Below, one piece after another: positions 1 through 8,424 of a stretch of DNA of 64,000 nt (the stretch's first letter is position 1; each line of letters starts with the position of its first letter). A program made the translations under genes and the position numbers. This DNA is from Gimesia benthica (GTDB taxonomy: Bacteria > Planctomycetota > Planctomycetia > Planctomycetales > Planctomycetaceae), in contig NZ_CP043930.1 in NCBI RefSeq assembly GCF_009720525.1, positions 3,194,501 to 3,258,500 on the forward strand, read 5' to 3'. A model generated the notes under the pieces. The model was given only the letters and a program-made list of their open reading frames with translations. It was not told the DNA's origin and searched no databases.

Positions 1-7
1 GCAAGAG

Positions 8-877
8 ATGTTCAAAAATGAAGACTATGAGGAATTGATCGGATTCATCAAACAGCTTCAAGAGCAGCAGGTAAAAGATGTGAAACTCACCTCTCTGCTG
101 GGCTGGTGCTATTTTAAGACCGAACAACATCCGAAGGCGATTCAGGAATTCCAGCTCGCCCTGGGCATGCCCGGTCAGAAAATGATGCGCGGTGACCTGA
201 TCCGGGGAATTGAGCTGTCACATAAATATATGGCTAATCAGCAAGAACTCTCACCGGAGGAAGCAAATCTTAAAGCAGCGAAGAAATCGTTGCAGCTCGC
301 GCGAACCTGGTGGGAATACTCGCAGATCGACAAAGCGGAAACGGAGCTGCATCATGCCCTGCAGAGGGAATCTCTGGAATCTGAAACCCAGGCAAAAATG
401 CAGACCCTGCTGGCGAAAGTCTATCTGGCTCAAGGACGGGTGGCTAAGGCGACTGAGCAGTTAGAGCTCGCTCTGAAAACAGCCCCGACAACTGAAAAAA
501 GTGAAGCGCATACACTGTTGGAGATGATTCAGCGGGAGACTCTTGTCGAAAATTTCTTAAAAAGTCCGAGAAAATATCCTGTTGATAAAACAGGACACGA
601 CGACGTTCCGCTTAAGGAAGAGATCCTGCAACTCGCTCAGGAATACGAAGACTTTGGTGTTCCCGGAAAATCACTGGCTTTAATGGAACGTGTAAATACT
701 GCATTCCCCAAGCAGCTGGAAATTCTCAAGTTACTTCTTAAGTATCAGCTGCTGTATACTCTCACACCGGAAGCGGAAGAGACTATTGCACAGCTCAAAA
801 TCATCGCCCCCCAGGAGCAGGGGCTGTCAGAAGCAGCGAAAAAAATCGAAGCGCTGAAGCTGGTTCCCCGTTTCTGA
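8..877 (+). CDS. TPR-repeat protein, possibly 5'-truncated by window edge
   Basis: Encodes about 289 residues dominated by paired amphipathic helices typical of tetratricopeptide repeats; the clearest units are around residues 25-55 (LLGWCYFKTEQHPKAIQEF), 92-120 and 130-160 (LLAKVYLAQGRVAKATEQLELAL). No signal peptide is visible at the first ATG. The reading frame is open to base 2, so the true start may lie upstream of the window and the ATG at 8 may be internal. TPR proteins act as protein-protein scaffolds; nothing here identifies the partner. The gene is followed by about 120 bp of spacer before a small ORF. Confidence is high that it is coding, low on role. Confidence 0.8.
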   Translation: MFKNEDYEELIGFIKQLQEQQVKDVKLTSLLGWCYFKTEQHPKAIQEFQLALGMPGQKMMRGDLIRGIELSHKYMANQQELSPEEANLKAAKKSLQLARTWWEYSQIDKAETELHHALQRESLESETQAKMQTLLAKVYLAQGRVAKATEQLELALKTAPTTEKSEAHTLLEMIQRETLVENFLKSPRKYPVDKTGHDDVPLKEEILQLAQEYEDFGVPGKSLALMERVNTAFPKQLEILKLLLKYQLLYTLTPEAEETIAQLKIIAPQEQGLSEAAKKIEALKLVPRF

Positions 878-995
878 AAAACAACCATCAACAGCATTGC
901 ATATGTCCACCGGCTTTCATTCCGGCATGCGCGGCTGCAGAGGGTAGACTATTCATATCTCAATTCGTTGCGGGCCAGGAACGGGGGAACCTCTT

Positions 996-1136
996 ATGGA
1001 ACTCTGGATTGATGGCTGGCTGGATTATCTACTTGACGCCTGGCGGACTGCAACCACCGCCGAGTACCTGAAACTGATGGTCGGCGTTATTCTTATCGGA
1101 GGCTTTTACAGCATTCGCAGCAGCAAAGTGAGATGA
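996..1136 (+). CDS. Small 46-residue membrane protein (putative)
   Basis: A short ORF begins with ATG at 996, preceded by a GGGGGAA purine run about 6 nt upstream, and ends with TGA directly abutting the stop codon of the convergent S4 gene. The peptide has an acidic, tryptophan-rich N-terminus (MELWIDGWLDYLLDAW) and a hydrophobic stretch at about residues 25-38 (LKLMVGVILIGGFY) followed by basic residues, so a single membrane span with the C-terminus inside is plausible. It fits the gap between the TPR gene and the S4 gene exactly. No family was recognised; it could be chance. Confidence 0.5.
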   Translation: MELWIDGWLDYLLDAWRTATTAEYLKLMVGVILIGGFYSIRSSKVR

Positions 1137-1352
1137 CTAACTCTCCTGAGTGACTTCTACACGCCACTGCTCGCCGGCATACGCGACGACATCTCCCGGT
1201 GCAAGCTGTTTACGACGCCGTGTTTCTACAACGCCGTTCACAGTTACTTCACCTGCCTGGATGACAACCTTGGCATGTCCACCGGTGCCGACAGCGCCTT
1301 GCTGTTTCAGAAACTGATCCAGTCGGATCGGGGGACGTTCCTCATGTGACAT
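1137..1352 (-). CDS. S4-domain RNA-binding protein (YbcJ/RqcP-like)
   Basis: A 71-residue protein consisting of little more than one S4 fold: IRLDQFLKQQGAVGTGGHAKVVIQAGEVTVNGVVETRRRKQLAPGDVV. This is the size and pattern of the stand-alone YbcJ/YaaA S4 proteins, which bind structured RNA, in some cases on the ribosome or 50S-peptidyl-tRNA complexes. Its ATG overlaps the TAA of the upstream sulfatase gene by one base (TAATG), so translation is probably coupled and the two genes share a transcript although their functions seem unrelated. The precise RNA target cannot be read from sequence. Confidence 0.85.
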   Translation of the reverse strand: MSHEERPPIRLDQFLKQQGAVGTGGHAKVVIQAGEVTVNGVVETRRRKQLAPGDVVAYAGEQWRVEVTQES

Positions 1353-2782
1353 TACTTATCTCCCGTCTTGACTGCACGCTTTTTCTTCTTTTTGGGCTGC
1401 CAGCGCTGCAGTAGTTCCTTGAGCTCCTCGGCTGTCGGTGCCTTGAAAGTCGGATCCTGTGGATGGGTGGAAGAAAGTGCGTCGGTATCTCCCACCTCCT
1501 TCTGCCAGGTTTTCAAAGCCGTCAGTAGATGGTCTGCCTGCTGCTGGTAATCGGGATTGCCGAACAGGTTGCGGGTCTCTGCCGGATCGTCCTGCAAATC
1601 GAAGAGCTGTGTTTTGTTAATCTGCGGATAAGTAATCAGCTTCCAGCGACCATCGCGGGCCGAGCGCTGCACGTCTTTGTAAGCGGTGCATAGCGTTTCT
1701 CGAGTCCGCTTCTGCTCACCTGTGATCACTGGCCACATACTTTGGGAATCCAGTCCCTGTGGTACCTGAGTCCCGACCATTTCACAGACCGTCGGAAAAA
1801 TGTCATATAAGTAGACCAGCGCGTCGCTCTGCCCCTGCGGGATGCCGGGACCACTGAAAATCAGGGGAGATTTCATACTGTGTTCGTACAGACTTTGTTT
1901 CCCCATCAGGCCATGACTGCCTACCGCCAGACCATGATCGGATGAGAAGATAATGATGGTGTTGTCATACTCCCCACTCTCTTTGAGTGCAGTTAACAGT
2001 CGGCCGATGTGTCCATCCAGTCCGGTAATGTCTGCATAGTAATCGTGGAGGTGCTTTCGGATCTCTGATTTGGTACGGGGAAAGCCAGCCAGCAGTTCAT
2101 CCCGGACCACCTGCTCTCCATTATTGAAGGGATGCAGGGGGAGATAGTTTGCCGGCAGAGGCATAGATTCGCGCAGATAGAGGTCCATGTATTCCTGGTC
2201 TGCCACTCGCGGATCATGCGGACAGGCGAATGCCAGGTACATGAAGAACGGCTGATCGTCTTTCCGTGTCTTCAGAAACTGGATCGCATCGTTCACGATC
2301 TCCTGACCGGGCTGTCCCAGCAGACGGGCCTGTTGATCATTCACATATTTCGTCGTATCGAATTTTTTGTGAATCAATGCCGCAGTATTGCCCTGTTTGC
2401 CGTGATGGTAGGTGTAATACCCGGCTCCTTTCATGGAATCAGGGAAATTCGGTTTGTCAGCCGAGGCATAGCGGCCGGTCCAGCGAAAGTAAGTACGGCC
2501 ACTGAGCAGCATATTCCGACTGCAGACACAAACTGCCCCTGAGTTGCTACCCAGACAGTAGGCATTGTTGAAGACAAACCCGTTGCGCACCAGCTGGTCG
2601 AGATGGGGAGTCTTGATCAGAGGGTTACCCAGTGCATGTATCGTGTCCGCCCGTTGATCGTCCGTAAACAGGAACAGAATGTTGGGTTTTTCTTTCGTGG
2701 CGGCACTGAGACTGCTGCCGAACAGGGGAGAAAAACAGGCCATCAACAGTAAAGCGAAAGAAACTCGACAGCGAAAACTCAT
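1352..2782 (-). CDS. Secreted sulfatase with variant C-V-C-S-R maturation motif
   Basis: Type I (formylglycine-dependent) sulfatase of about 476 residues. The start at 2782 is chosen because GGAGG lies 5 nt before it and the protein then opens with a signal peptide (MSFRCRVSFALLLMACFSPLFG...A). Family marks are the N-terminal NILFLFTDDQRADT metal-binding segment, the FSSDHG motif and the KSPLIFSGPG stretch. Such enzymes cleave sulfate esters, often from algal polysaccharides, and planctomycetes carry many. The Cys that is converted to formylglycine sits in C-V-C-S-R (codons at 2516-2530), whereas the usual motif is C-x-P/A-S-R, so maturation needs checking. A divergent DapA-like gene starts about 100 bp away. 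Confidence 0.92.
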   Translation of the reverse strand: MSFRCRVSFALLLMACFSPLFGSSLSAATKEKPNILFLFTDDQRADTIHALGNPLIKTPHLDQLVRNGFVFNNAYCLGSNSGAVCVCSRNMLLSGRTYFRWTGRYASADKPNFPDSMKGAGYYTYHHGKQGNTAALIHKKFDTTKYVNDQQARLLGQPGQEIVNDAIQFLKTRKDDQPFFMYLAFACPHDPRVADQEYMDLYLRESMPLPANYLPLHPFNNGEQVVRDELLAGFPRTKSEIRKHLHDYYADITGLDGHIGRLLTALKESGEYDNTIIIFSSDHGLAVGSHGLMGKQSLYEHSMKSPLIFSGPGIPQGQSDALVYLYDIFPTVCEMVGTQVPQGLDSQSMWPVITGEQKRTRETLCTAYKDVQRSARDGRWKLITYPQINKTQLFDLQDDPAETRNLFGNPDYQQQADHLLTALKTWQKEVGDTDALSSTHPQDPTFKAPTAEELKELLQRWQPKKKKKRAVKTGDK

Positions 2783-2882
2783 GATTGCCTCCAAGATTGA
2801 GCGCCGATCTGGTATTCTGGCGGGAGCATGAAACACTGAAAATCAGTAATTCGAACGTCAATATATAGCAAGGACTAACCAA

Positions 2883-3851
2883 ATGCCAGAAGCAGCCCCC
2901 GCGGCCACATATGATCCCATTAAAATGATCAAACCCCGTCGAAAACTGACTGGGATTTCCGCTGTCCTGCTCCCCTATCTGGAGTCGGGTGAAATTGACC
3001 GTGAGTCGCTGAGCGCTCATGTCGCCCGTACGGCTGATCTGGGAATCACCCCCGCCGTGAATATGGACACCGGTTATGTGAATCTCATCGATGAACCTAC
3101 CTTCATCGAAGTTCTGAAAATCACCCGTGAAACTCTCAACGGGGGCTCTTTCGTCGCGGGTGCGTTTGTCGGCGATCAGACCGGGGCGGCCTTCGATGCT
3201 GATGGCTACCAGCACAAGATTGATCTGATCCAGGAGTATGGCGGCACGCCGGTCATTTTCCAGTCCTTTGGACTGGTAGAACAGACTCCGGAACAGATTA
3301 TCGAATCTTATCGAACAATTGCCGCCAACACAGACCGCTTCATCGGGTTTGAACTGACCCGTGACCTGGCTCCCTTCGGATCGGTCTACGATCTCGATAC
3401 GTATGCCGCCCTGATGGAGATCCCGCAGTGTATCGGCGCCAAACACTCATCCTTCCATCGCGAACCGGAGTGGGAGCGGCTGCAGCTACGCGATCAGAAA
3501 CGTCCCGATTTCAAAGTATTCACGGGAAATGATTTTGGGATCGATATGGTCCAGTACGGCAGCGATTACCTGCTCGGCCTAAGCACTTTCGCCCCCGACC
3601 TGTTCGCGAAACGGGATGCATACTGGGAAGCAGGCGATCCGGCGTTTTATGAATTGAACGACCTGCTGCAGTACCTGGGTTATTTCACCTTCCGCAGCCC
3701 TTCGCCGGCTTACAAGCATTCGGCGGCCCAGTTTCTGCACCTGCGAGGTTGGGTGAAGACGAATCAGACACATCCGAACAGCCCGACGCGCCCCGACAGC
3801 GATATTGAGATTCTGCGCGAACTGGGACAGCGACTCAATGTCATCGACTAA
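2883..3851 (+). CDS. Dihydrodipicolinate synthase/N-acetylneuraminate lyase family aldolase
   Basis: A 322-residue TIM-barrel protein of the DapA/NanA class I aldolase superfamily. The N-terminal part (KLTGISAVLLPYLESGEIDRESLSAHVARTADLGITPAVNMDTGY) matches the family, and the likely Schiff-base lysine is K187 in CIGAKHSSF. The segment that normally carries the YNxP tyrosine motif reads FIGFELTRDLAPFG, so the catalytic tyrosine of true DHDPS is absent and lysine biosynthesis is unlikely; an aldolase or dehydratase acting on a sugar acid is more plausible. AAGGA lies about 10 nt before the ATG. It is divergent from the sulfatase gene, which hints at sugar catabolism, and is followed by a strong terminator. 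Confidence 0.85.
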   Translation: MPEAAPAATYDPIKMIKPRRKLTGISAVLLPYLESGEIDRESLSAHVARTADLGITPAVNMDTGYVNLIDEPTFIEVLKITRETLNGGSFVAGAFVGDQTGAAFDADGYQHKIDLIQEYGGTPVIFQSFGLVEQTPEQIIESYRTIAANTDRFIGFELTRDLAPFGSVYDLDTYAALMEIPQCIGAKHSSFHREPEWERLQLRDQKRPDFKVFTGNDFGIDMVQYGSDYLLGLSTFAPDLFAKRDAYWEAGDPAFYELNDLLQYLGYFTFRSPSPAYKHSAAQFLHLRGWVKTNQTHPNSPTRPDSDIEILRELGQRLNVID

Positions 3852-3855
3852 GCAA

Positions 3856-3891
3856 AAACTCCCCATGACCAGGTTTGATCATGGGGAGTTT
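3856..3891. terminator. Bidirectional rho-independent terminator
   Basis: A perfect 13-bp stem, AAACTCCCCATGA at 3856-3868 and its complement at 3879-3891, with a 10-nt loop. It lies 5 nt after the stop of the DapA-like gene and about 30 nt beyond the stop of the convergent ferredoxin gene; A-rich and T-rich flanks on the two sides suit termination in both directions. Confidence 0.85.
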
Positions 3892-3919
3892 ATTGTTGTA
3901 TTCAGTCTGTCTTATCGAA

Positions 3920-4198
3920 TCACGAATCAGCCAGGGGCTCTTTCTTTTCGGTGATGACGGGCAGTTCCTGAGATTTTTCGGCATTGATCTGGATGTAATC
4001 CTGCCACTTATCAGGAAGATTGTCCTCGTGAAAAATCGCTTCTACCGGACATTCTGGCACGCAAGCTTCACAGTCGATGCACTCATCAGGATTGATGTAG
4101 ACCATGGATTCCCCTTCGTAGAAACATTCTACGGGGCAAACCACAACACAGTCTGTGTATTTGCAGTTGAAGCAAGCCTCTGTAACCACGTGTGCCAT
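3920..4198 (-). CDS. fdxA: Seven-iron ferredoxin ([3Fe-4S][4Fe-4S])
   Basis: A 92-residue ferredoxin closely matching Azotobacter-type FdI. Cysteines at 9, 12, 17, 21, 25, 40, 43, 46 and 50 reproduce the family spacing shifted by one (CFNCKYTDC...[14 protein letters not shown]), which is the arrangement for one [3Fe-4S] and one [4Fe-4S] cluster. The conserved CFYEG segment follows. The C-terminal third ([22 protein letters not shown]) is the family's usual extension, ending in an acidic/basic tail. It is a cytoplasmic low-potential electron carrier; the partner is not evident from neighbours. It is transcribed alone, convergent with the aldolase gene, and upstream of it lies a 594-bp spacer. 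Confidence 0.95.
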   Translation of the reverse strand: MAHVVTEACFNCKYTDCVVVCPVECFYEGESMVYINPDECIDCEACVPECPVEAIFHEDNLPDKWQDYIQINAEKSQELPVITEKKEPLADS

Positions 4199-4792
4199 GA
4201 GTTTTCCTTTCTGGACGTTGCACTTCTAAATGTGATTAATCTACTCGAAGCGTTTAATGGTATTATAGACTTCGAAAATCAAAAAACTACCAGTCGCGCT
4301 CAATCAGACCTCGCTGTGGATGAGTCTGAATGGCAGTCATTTGTGATAGAACTCAAGTTGATCAACCCGCCTCCCAAAGAAACGGACGGTTCATCCTAGA
4401 ACGCTGAAAATCAGGTGTCAAGACTACATATTCCCGGCCCGGCTCAGCCCCTGTTTCTTCTATCGGCAATCTTCCTGATAATCATGCGTTGTTTGCCAAG
4501 GGTAGGGCGACAAAGAAGACCTGATGATCTGCTTAGCACTCTTTCTTCAGAGACCAGCCTGAGTCCTGTGTTTTTTCGGATTGACACATATTGACAGAAT
4601 CTGGTTCTCGACATAATCTACGCACGAAATTTCGATTCGCCCTTGAGTAACCCAGGATGGAGACCGCTCAGTTTGATCGAAATCTCTGCGACTTACTCGA
4701 AATTAAGCCGCATCAAATCTCTCAAAACATCCAAACTTACCTGTTTTTGAGCACGGAACTCCCCGGTTTTCCATAGCGAATGGAGTCGCTGA
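4199..4792. other. Gene-free 594-bp spacer upstream of fdxA and the aminotransferase
   Basis: Divergent intergenic region. Short ORFs here lack ribosome sites and family resemblance. It should hold the promoters of fdxA and of the aminotransferase gene; a candidate for the latter is given separately. A TTAGCACTC nonamer at 4533-4541 has no matching second arm. Confidence 0.6.
4591..4619 (+). promoter_or_regulatory. Candidate sigma-70-type promoter of the DegT aminotransferase gene
   Basis: TTGACA at 4591-4596, 17-nt spacer, TAATCT at 4614-4619. A second TTGACA lies 10 nt upstream at 4581. Use of this site would give a leader of roughly 165 nt before the ATG at 4793. Sequence match only. Confidence 0.4.
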
Positions 4793-5992
4793 ATGACAAA
4801 CAACACCCCCACACCTGTCCCCTTTATCAATCTCGTCGACCAGTATCAGAGAATCAAGACTGAGGTTCAGGATGCCGTCCTGAATGTGTTTGAAAATCAG
4901 TCTTTCGTTCTCGGCGATGAAGTCGCTGAATTTGAGTGTGATATTGCCGAATATTGCGACTCCCGGAATGCCATCGGAGTTGCTTCAGGCACCGATGCCC
5001 TCCTGCTGGCCCTGATGGCCCTGGAAATCGGCCCCGGCGATGAAGTCATTACCAGCCCGTTTACCTTCTTTGCAACAGGCAGCTCGATTGCCCGCGTGGG
5101 TGCGACTCCGGTATTTGCCGATATCGACCCCGTGAGCTTCAATCTCTGCCCTGAGTCAATCGAAGAAAAGATTACCGAACGCACCAAAGCCATTATGCCT
5201 GTCCATATTTTTGGACAATGTGCCGACATGGAACCAATCTGGCGTAATGCCGTCCGGAATGGGATTCCCGTCATCGAAGACGCAGCCCAGGCAATTGGAG
5301 CCGAATACCGGGGCCGGCGTGCTGGTGTTCTGGGAACCGTAGGCTGTTTCAGCTTCTTCCCAACCAAGAATCTGGGGGGCGCCGGAGATGGTGGACTGGT
5401 TACCACCGATGATCCGGACCTCGCTACCCGAATCCGTCGCCTGCGGGTTCACGGAGACCTGGGCGGTTATCAGCATGCTGAAGTCGGTATCAACAGTCGT
5501 CTGGATGCCCTGCAGGCAGCAGTACTGCGGGTCAAACTGAAACACCTGGATCAGTGGACCAGCGAACGACAGGAAAATGCTCGTCGGTATAATTCCCTGC
5601 TGCGTCACTACCAGCTGCTGGATTGCATCGAACCTCCTGCCGTGCTGCCGGACCGTCGTCACGTTTACAATCAGTACAGTCTCCGTGTCAAAGGCGGGCA
5701 GCGGGACAAGGTGCTGAACGACTTACGTGAAAAGCAGATTGGCTGTGCGATCTACTATCCACGTCCCCTGCATCTGCAACAGTGCTTCCAGTATCTGGGA
5801 TACCAGGAAGGGGATCTGCCTGTCACTGAACTGATCACCAGTGAGTGCCTGGCTCTGCCTATTTTCTCTGAATTAACAGCGACTCAGCAGGAAACTGTGA
5901 TTCGCGGAATTGCGGAAAGCCTGGGTCGGCTTTCTTCTCCTCACTTTCCGACCCTCTATTCAGAGACATCACAGGTCAGAAAGGTTGCTTAA
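4793..5992 (+). CDS. DegT/DnrJ/EryC1/StrS-family PLP aminotransferase
   Basis: A 399-residue sugar aminotransferase. Fold-type I features are all visible: GVASGTDALLLAL near residue 62, the PLP-contacting D163 and Q166 in VIEDAAQAIGAEY, and the Schiff-base K192 in FSFFPTKNLGGAGDGG. Family members transfer an amino group from glutamate to a nucleotide-linked keto-sugar, for use in lipopolysaccharide, exopolysaccharide or glycoprotein sugars. GGAG lies about 9 nt before the ATG. There are no other sugar-nucleotide genes next to it, so the product sugar cannot be named. A strong terminator follows 28 nt after the stop, so the gene is probably monocistronic. Confidence 0.92.
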   Translation: MTNNTPTPVPFINLVDQYQRIKTEVQDAVLNVFENQSFVLGDEVAEFECDIAEYCDSRNAIGVASGTDALLLALMALEIGPGDEVITSPFTFFATGSSIARVGATPVFADIDPVSFNLCPESIEEKITERTKAIMPVHIFGQCADMEPIWRNAVRNGIPVIEDAAQAIGAEYRGRRAGVLGTVGCFSFFPTKNLGGAGDGGLVTTDDPDLATRIRRLRVHGDLGGYQHAEVGINSRLDALQAAVLRVKLKHLDQWTSERQENARRYNSLLRHYQLLDCIEPPAVLPDRRHVYNQYSLRVKGGQRDKVLNDLREKQIGCAIYYPRPLHLQQCFQYLGYQEGDLPVTELITSECLALPIFSELTATQQETVIRGIAESLGRLSSPHFPTLYSETSQVRKVA

Positions 5993-6020
5993 TCAGCAAT
6001 CCGAACAATCTGAAATTTCA

Positions 6021-6054
6021 AAATCCCCTGATTGCTCCGGCAGTCAGGGGATTT
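6021..6054 (+). terminator. Rho-independent terminator after the DegT aminotransferase
   Basis: An 11-bp perfect stem, AAATCCCCTGA at 6021-6031 and its complement at 6044-6054, followed by further T residues (six T in total from 6052). It closes the aminotransferase unit; the rest of the 310-bp spacer up to 6302 shows nothing else I can name. Confidence 0.88.
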
Positions 6055-6302
6055 TTTGTTGCACGGTAGAGGCTCCTGAGGCAGCCACACACCAAAGTCA
6101 TCCCAGTTTACTCAACCGGACCTGACAGCATTTTGCAGTGGCGAAAAACCTACAAAAAATCAGGACGCGCCCACACGACTGCCTTTCGTAGGGTAAGCTT
6201 AGAGTGATGAAATTAATTTCCTGCATCGATGTGCAAAGCATCCAAAAACCAATCCCAATTCCTGCCAAAATAATGACGTTGATCGGCAGTTAAGGAGAGC
6301 CC

Positions 6303-8219
6303 ATGCCGACTCTTTTTCAAAAACCGATAATTCTGATCATACTGGCTTTTGTTTTCTGCGTTTCCGTTTCGGACTCCTCACATGCAGCAGAAACACCAGG
6401 GGAACCTGATTCCACGGCCAGCAAAACCGCCATTGCGCTCAACTACTGTCGCGCCGCGTTCTACCGCATCAGGAAGACCGGCTCGAAAGAGGTGATGTAT
6501 GAGGAACGGGAAAAGATCCTCAACAACCTGAACCTCAACGGCATCGGTGATGAGAAAGTCATCAAACTCTACTCATCAGTACTCGATGAAATCTCACAGG
6601 TCGAGATCGCGGACCAGGAACGCGAATACTTCAAGAACAAACATAATTACCAGGCTCGCCAGAAAGTGGCCATCAACGCGCTGGCACTCACGACCGATGT
6701 ACTCACACTGCAGTTTGGCAGTGCCGTCCGCACGGGTGCCAACAGCTGGTGGGACTATCGGAACGTCCAGGCGCAGAAAGACCTCGACCTCTGGAAAGTC
6801 GATAAACAACGTATGGAGACGGTGATCTCCAAATCGACCCTCTTCCTGGACACCTTCTGGAAACTGGCCCAGGAGAAAAAGATTCCGGATCAATGGCTGA
6901 TCCGGGATGTGGATCTCGATGCGCTGGATGAAGCCATGCAGGAGCAGAACCCGCGCGTGCGTTTGCGGATTCTGAAACGCATGGAACGCTTCATGAGCCA
7001 CTATCCTCCGTACTGGTATTACGTTGCCCGTACGCAGCAGGCCCAGGGGCAACTGTTCGCCGCCTCGCAGACCTATACCGAACTGGCGAGTATCGGTGAA
7101 GGCTATTTCCGGCGAGATGACATGCTGGCCTCGGGTACGGCCAACCTGGCCAGTATTCGCGACTACCTGGGACAACCGGGTGCCGCACAGATGGCGATGA
7201 AATCACAAACCTATTCCAGCGAAGTCTGGGAAGCCAACCTGCTCTGTTCGCAGATCCTGCAGAAGCATCAGCAGGCGGATGAAGCAGAAGAAGCCATCCT
7301 GCGGAATCTGGACGTCGATCTGGAAACCCGGCAAAGCTCGGTCGCCCTGCTTTCGCTTTATTACAAGACAAATAACAAGCAGAAAATGATGGCTCAACTG
7401 AATCAGCCCAAGGTCGTGAAATCCGTTCCCGTCCCTACGTTGATTCAATGTGCCATATTCCTGGGAGCAGACAAAATGCCTCCGGTTGCTACTGCACAGA
7501 TTGAATCCTCACTCTACGTCTATCCACAGCTCCATTTTGGTGCAGACGATATCGTCATTGCTTCCACTGGTAACTGGCATCTGCACATGTCTCAGGCGGA
7601 GCTGGTGATGGCAAACAAAACCTATTCCCGCCCCCGGCTTGCCACCGGACAAAATGAAGTTCATGCCCGTTTTGAACGGGTCGCCGAATTTGGAAATCCG
7701 TTTGCGAACTCAGGTCTGGCCACTGCGCAACCTAAACTGCGATTGAAATATCCGGACGGGTCCAGTTTGGAACTGATGCTGGCTTCAAACCCACAGGACC
7801 GCAAACAGATTGACGTCGGCAATGCTCTGAACACACTCAAAGCACCTCCCGGCCAGCACTACCGGATTGTTGGTGCAGAAATTCAGGGTCAGCGGATCGC
7901 CTTCAATGACAAAGCCATCGTTGACGACGGGCAACGCATTGTCAGACAGAAACCACAACCAGCCATGGATGCACCACGGCTGTCGCAGGACGAGCCTCGT
8001 CCGCAGCAGCCCGCCGTTGAGCAGACTCTCCAGGCCGAGACGAAGTCGAAACTTCCGATGCTGGATGTACCTGAGCTGGGCATCCCCCAGTCTCCTCCGC
8101 CAATCCCGGCCCTCTCCTTTGATCCGGGCACATTTGAGGAGGAGCAGGATATCCAGAAAGGGAAAAAAGGGACGGTAGTCAGCTTTCCAGCCCCTCCTGA
8201 AGAGACGAATGTACCGTAA
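6303..8219 (+). CDS. Secreted protein with TPR-like helical repeats, function unknown
   Basis: A 638-residue protein with a clear signal peptide (MPTLFQKPIILIILAFVFCVSVSDSSHA-AE) and GGAG 7 nt before the ATG. Residues about 40-330 are helical; YWYYVARTQQAQGQLFAASQTYTEL and the following WEANLLCSQILQKHQQADEAEEAIL look like TPR units. Residues about 400-530 look beta-rich, and the last 90 residues are a proline/glutamine-rich low-complexity tail (QPAMDAPRLSQDEPRPQQPAV...PPPIPALS). No catalytic motif was recognised. It is likely exported to the periplasm. The gene stands alone between a terminator upstream and a 205-bp gap before rlmN. Confidence 0.8.
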   Translation: MPTLFQKPIILIILAFVFCVSVSDSSHAAETPGEPDSTASKTAIALNYCRAAFYRIRKTGSKEVMYEEREKILNNLNLNGIGDEKVIKLYSSVLDEISQVEIADQEREYFKNKHNYQARQKVAINALALTTDVLTLQFGSAVRTGANSWWDYRNVQAQKDLDLWKVDKQRMETVISKSTLFLDTFWKLAQEKKIPDQWLIRDVDLDALDEAMQEQNPRVRLRILKRMERFMSHYPPYWYYVARTQQAQGQLFAASQTYTELASIGEGYFRRDDMLASGTANLASIRDYLGQPGAAQMAMKSQTYSSEVWEANLLCSQILQKHQQADEAEEAILRNLDVDLETRQSSVALLSLYYKTNNKQKMMAQLNQPKVVKSVPVPTLIQCAIFLGADKMPPVATAQIESSLYVYPQLHFGADDIVIASTGNWHLHMSQAELVMANKTYSRPRLATGQNEVHARFERVAEFGNPFANSGLATAQPKLRLKYPDGSSLELMLASNPQDRKQIDVGNALNTLKAPPGQHYRIVGAEIQGQRIAFNDKAIVDDGQRIVRQKPQPAMDAPRLSQDEPRPQQPAVEQTLQAETKSKLPMLDVPELGIPQSPPPIPALSFDPGTFEEEQDIQKGKKGTVVSFPAPPEETNVP

Positions 8220-8424
8220 ATCCGGCAGAAACGGGTTCTGACCAGGCCAGAATTAGAAATCTGGTCCGATAAATAGTAGTCATCTGCCCCGGTCCCCGAT
8301 ATGATGACAGCAACGTATCCCGGCCCTGCTTTTCCGGAGCCGGTGCAAATCGCGACTTTTATTATTTGCGAAATCGATTCGCCGCGTCCAGACCGACCGC
8401 GAACGCACGCTTGAGCCAGAAACC

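Noticed and set aside
3875-4399. 174-codon + strand open frame over the ferredoxin gene
   Set aside because: The minus strand encodes nine correctly spaced ferredoxin cysteines; the + product is unstructured-looking.
4533-4541. CIRCE-like half site TTAGCACTC
   Set aside because: The following 9 nt and the next nine bases do not give GAGTGCTAA, and no heat-shock gene is adjacent.
6209-6220. 12-bp palindrome GAAATTAATTTC before the secreted protein gene
   Set aside because: Arms of six bases in A/T-rich DNA are expected several times by chance in 64 kb.
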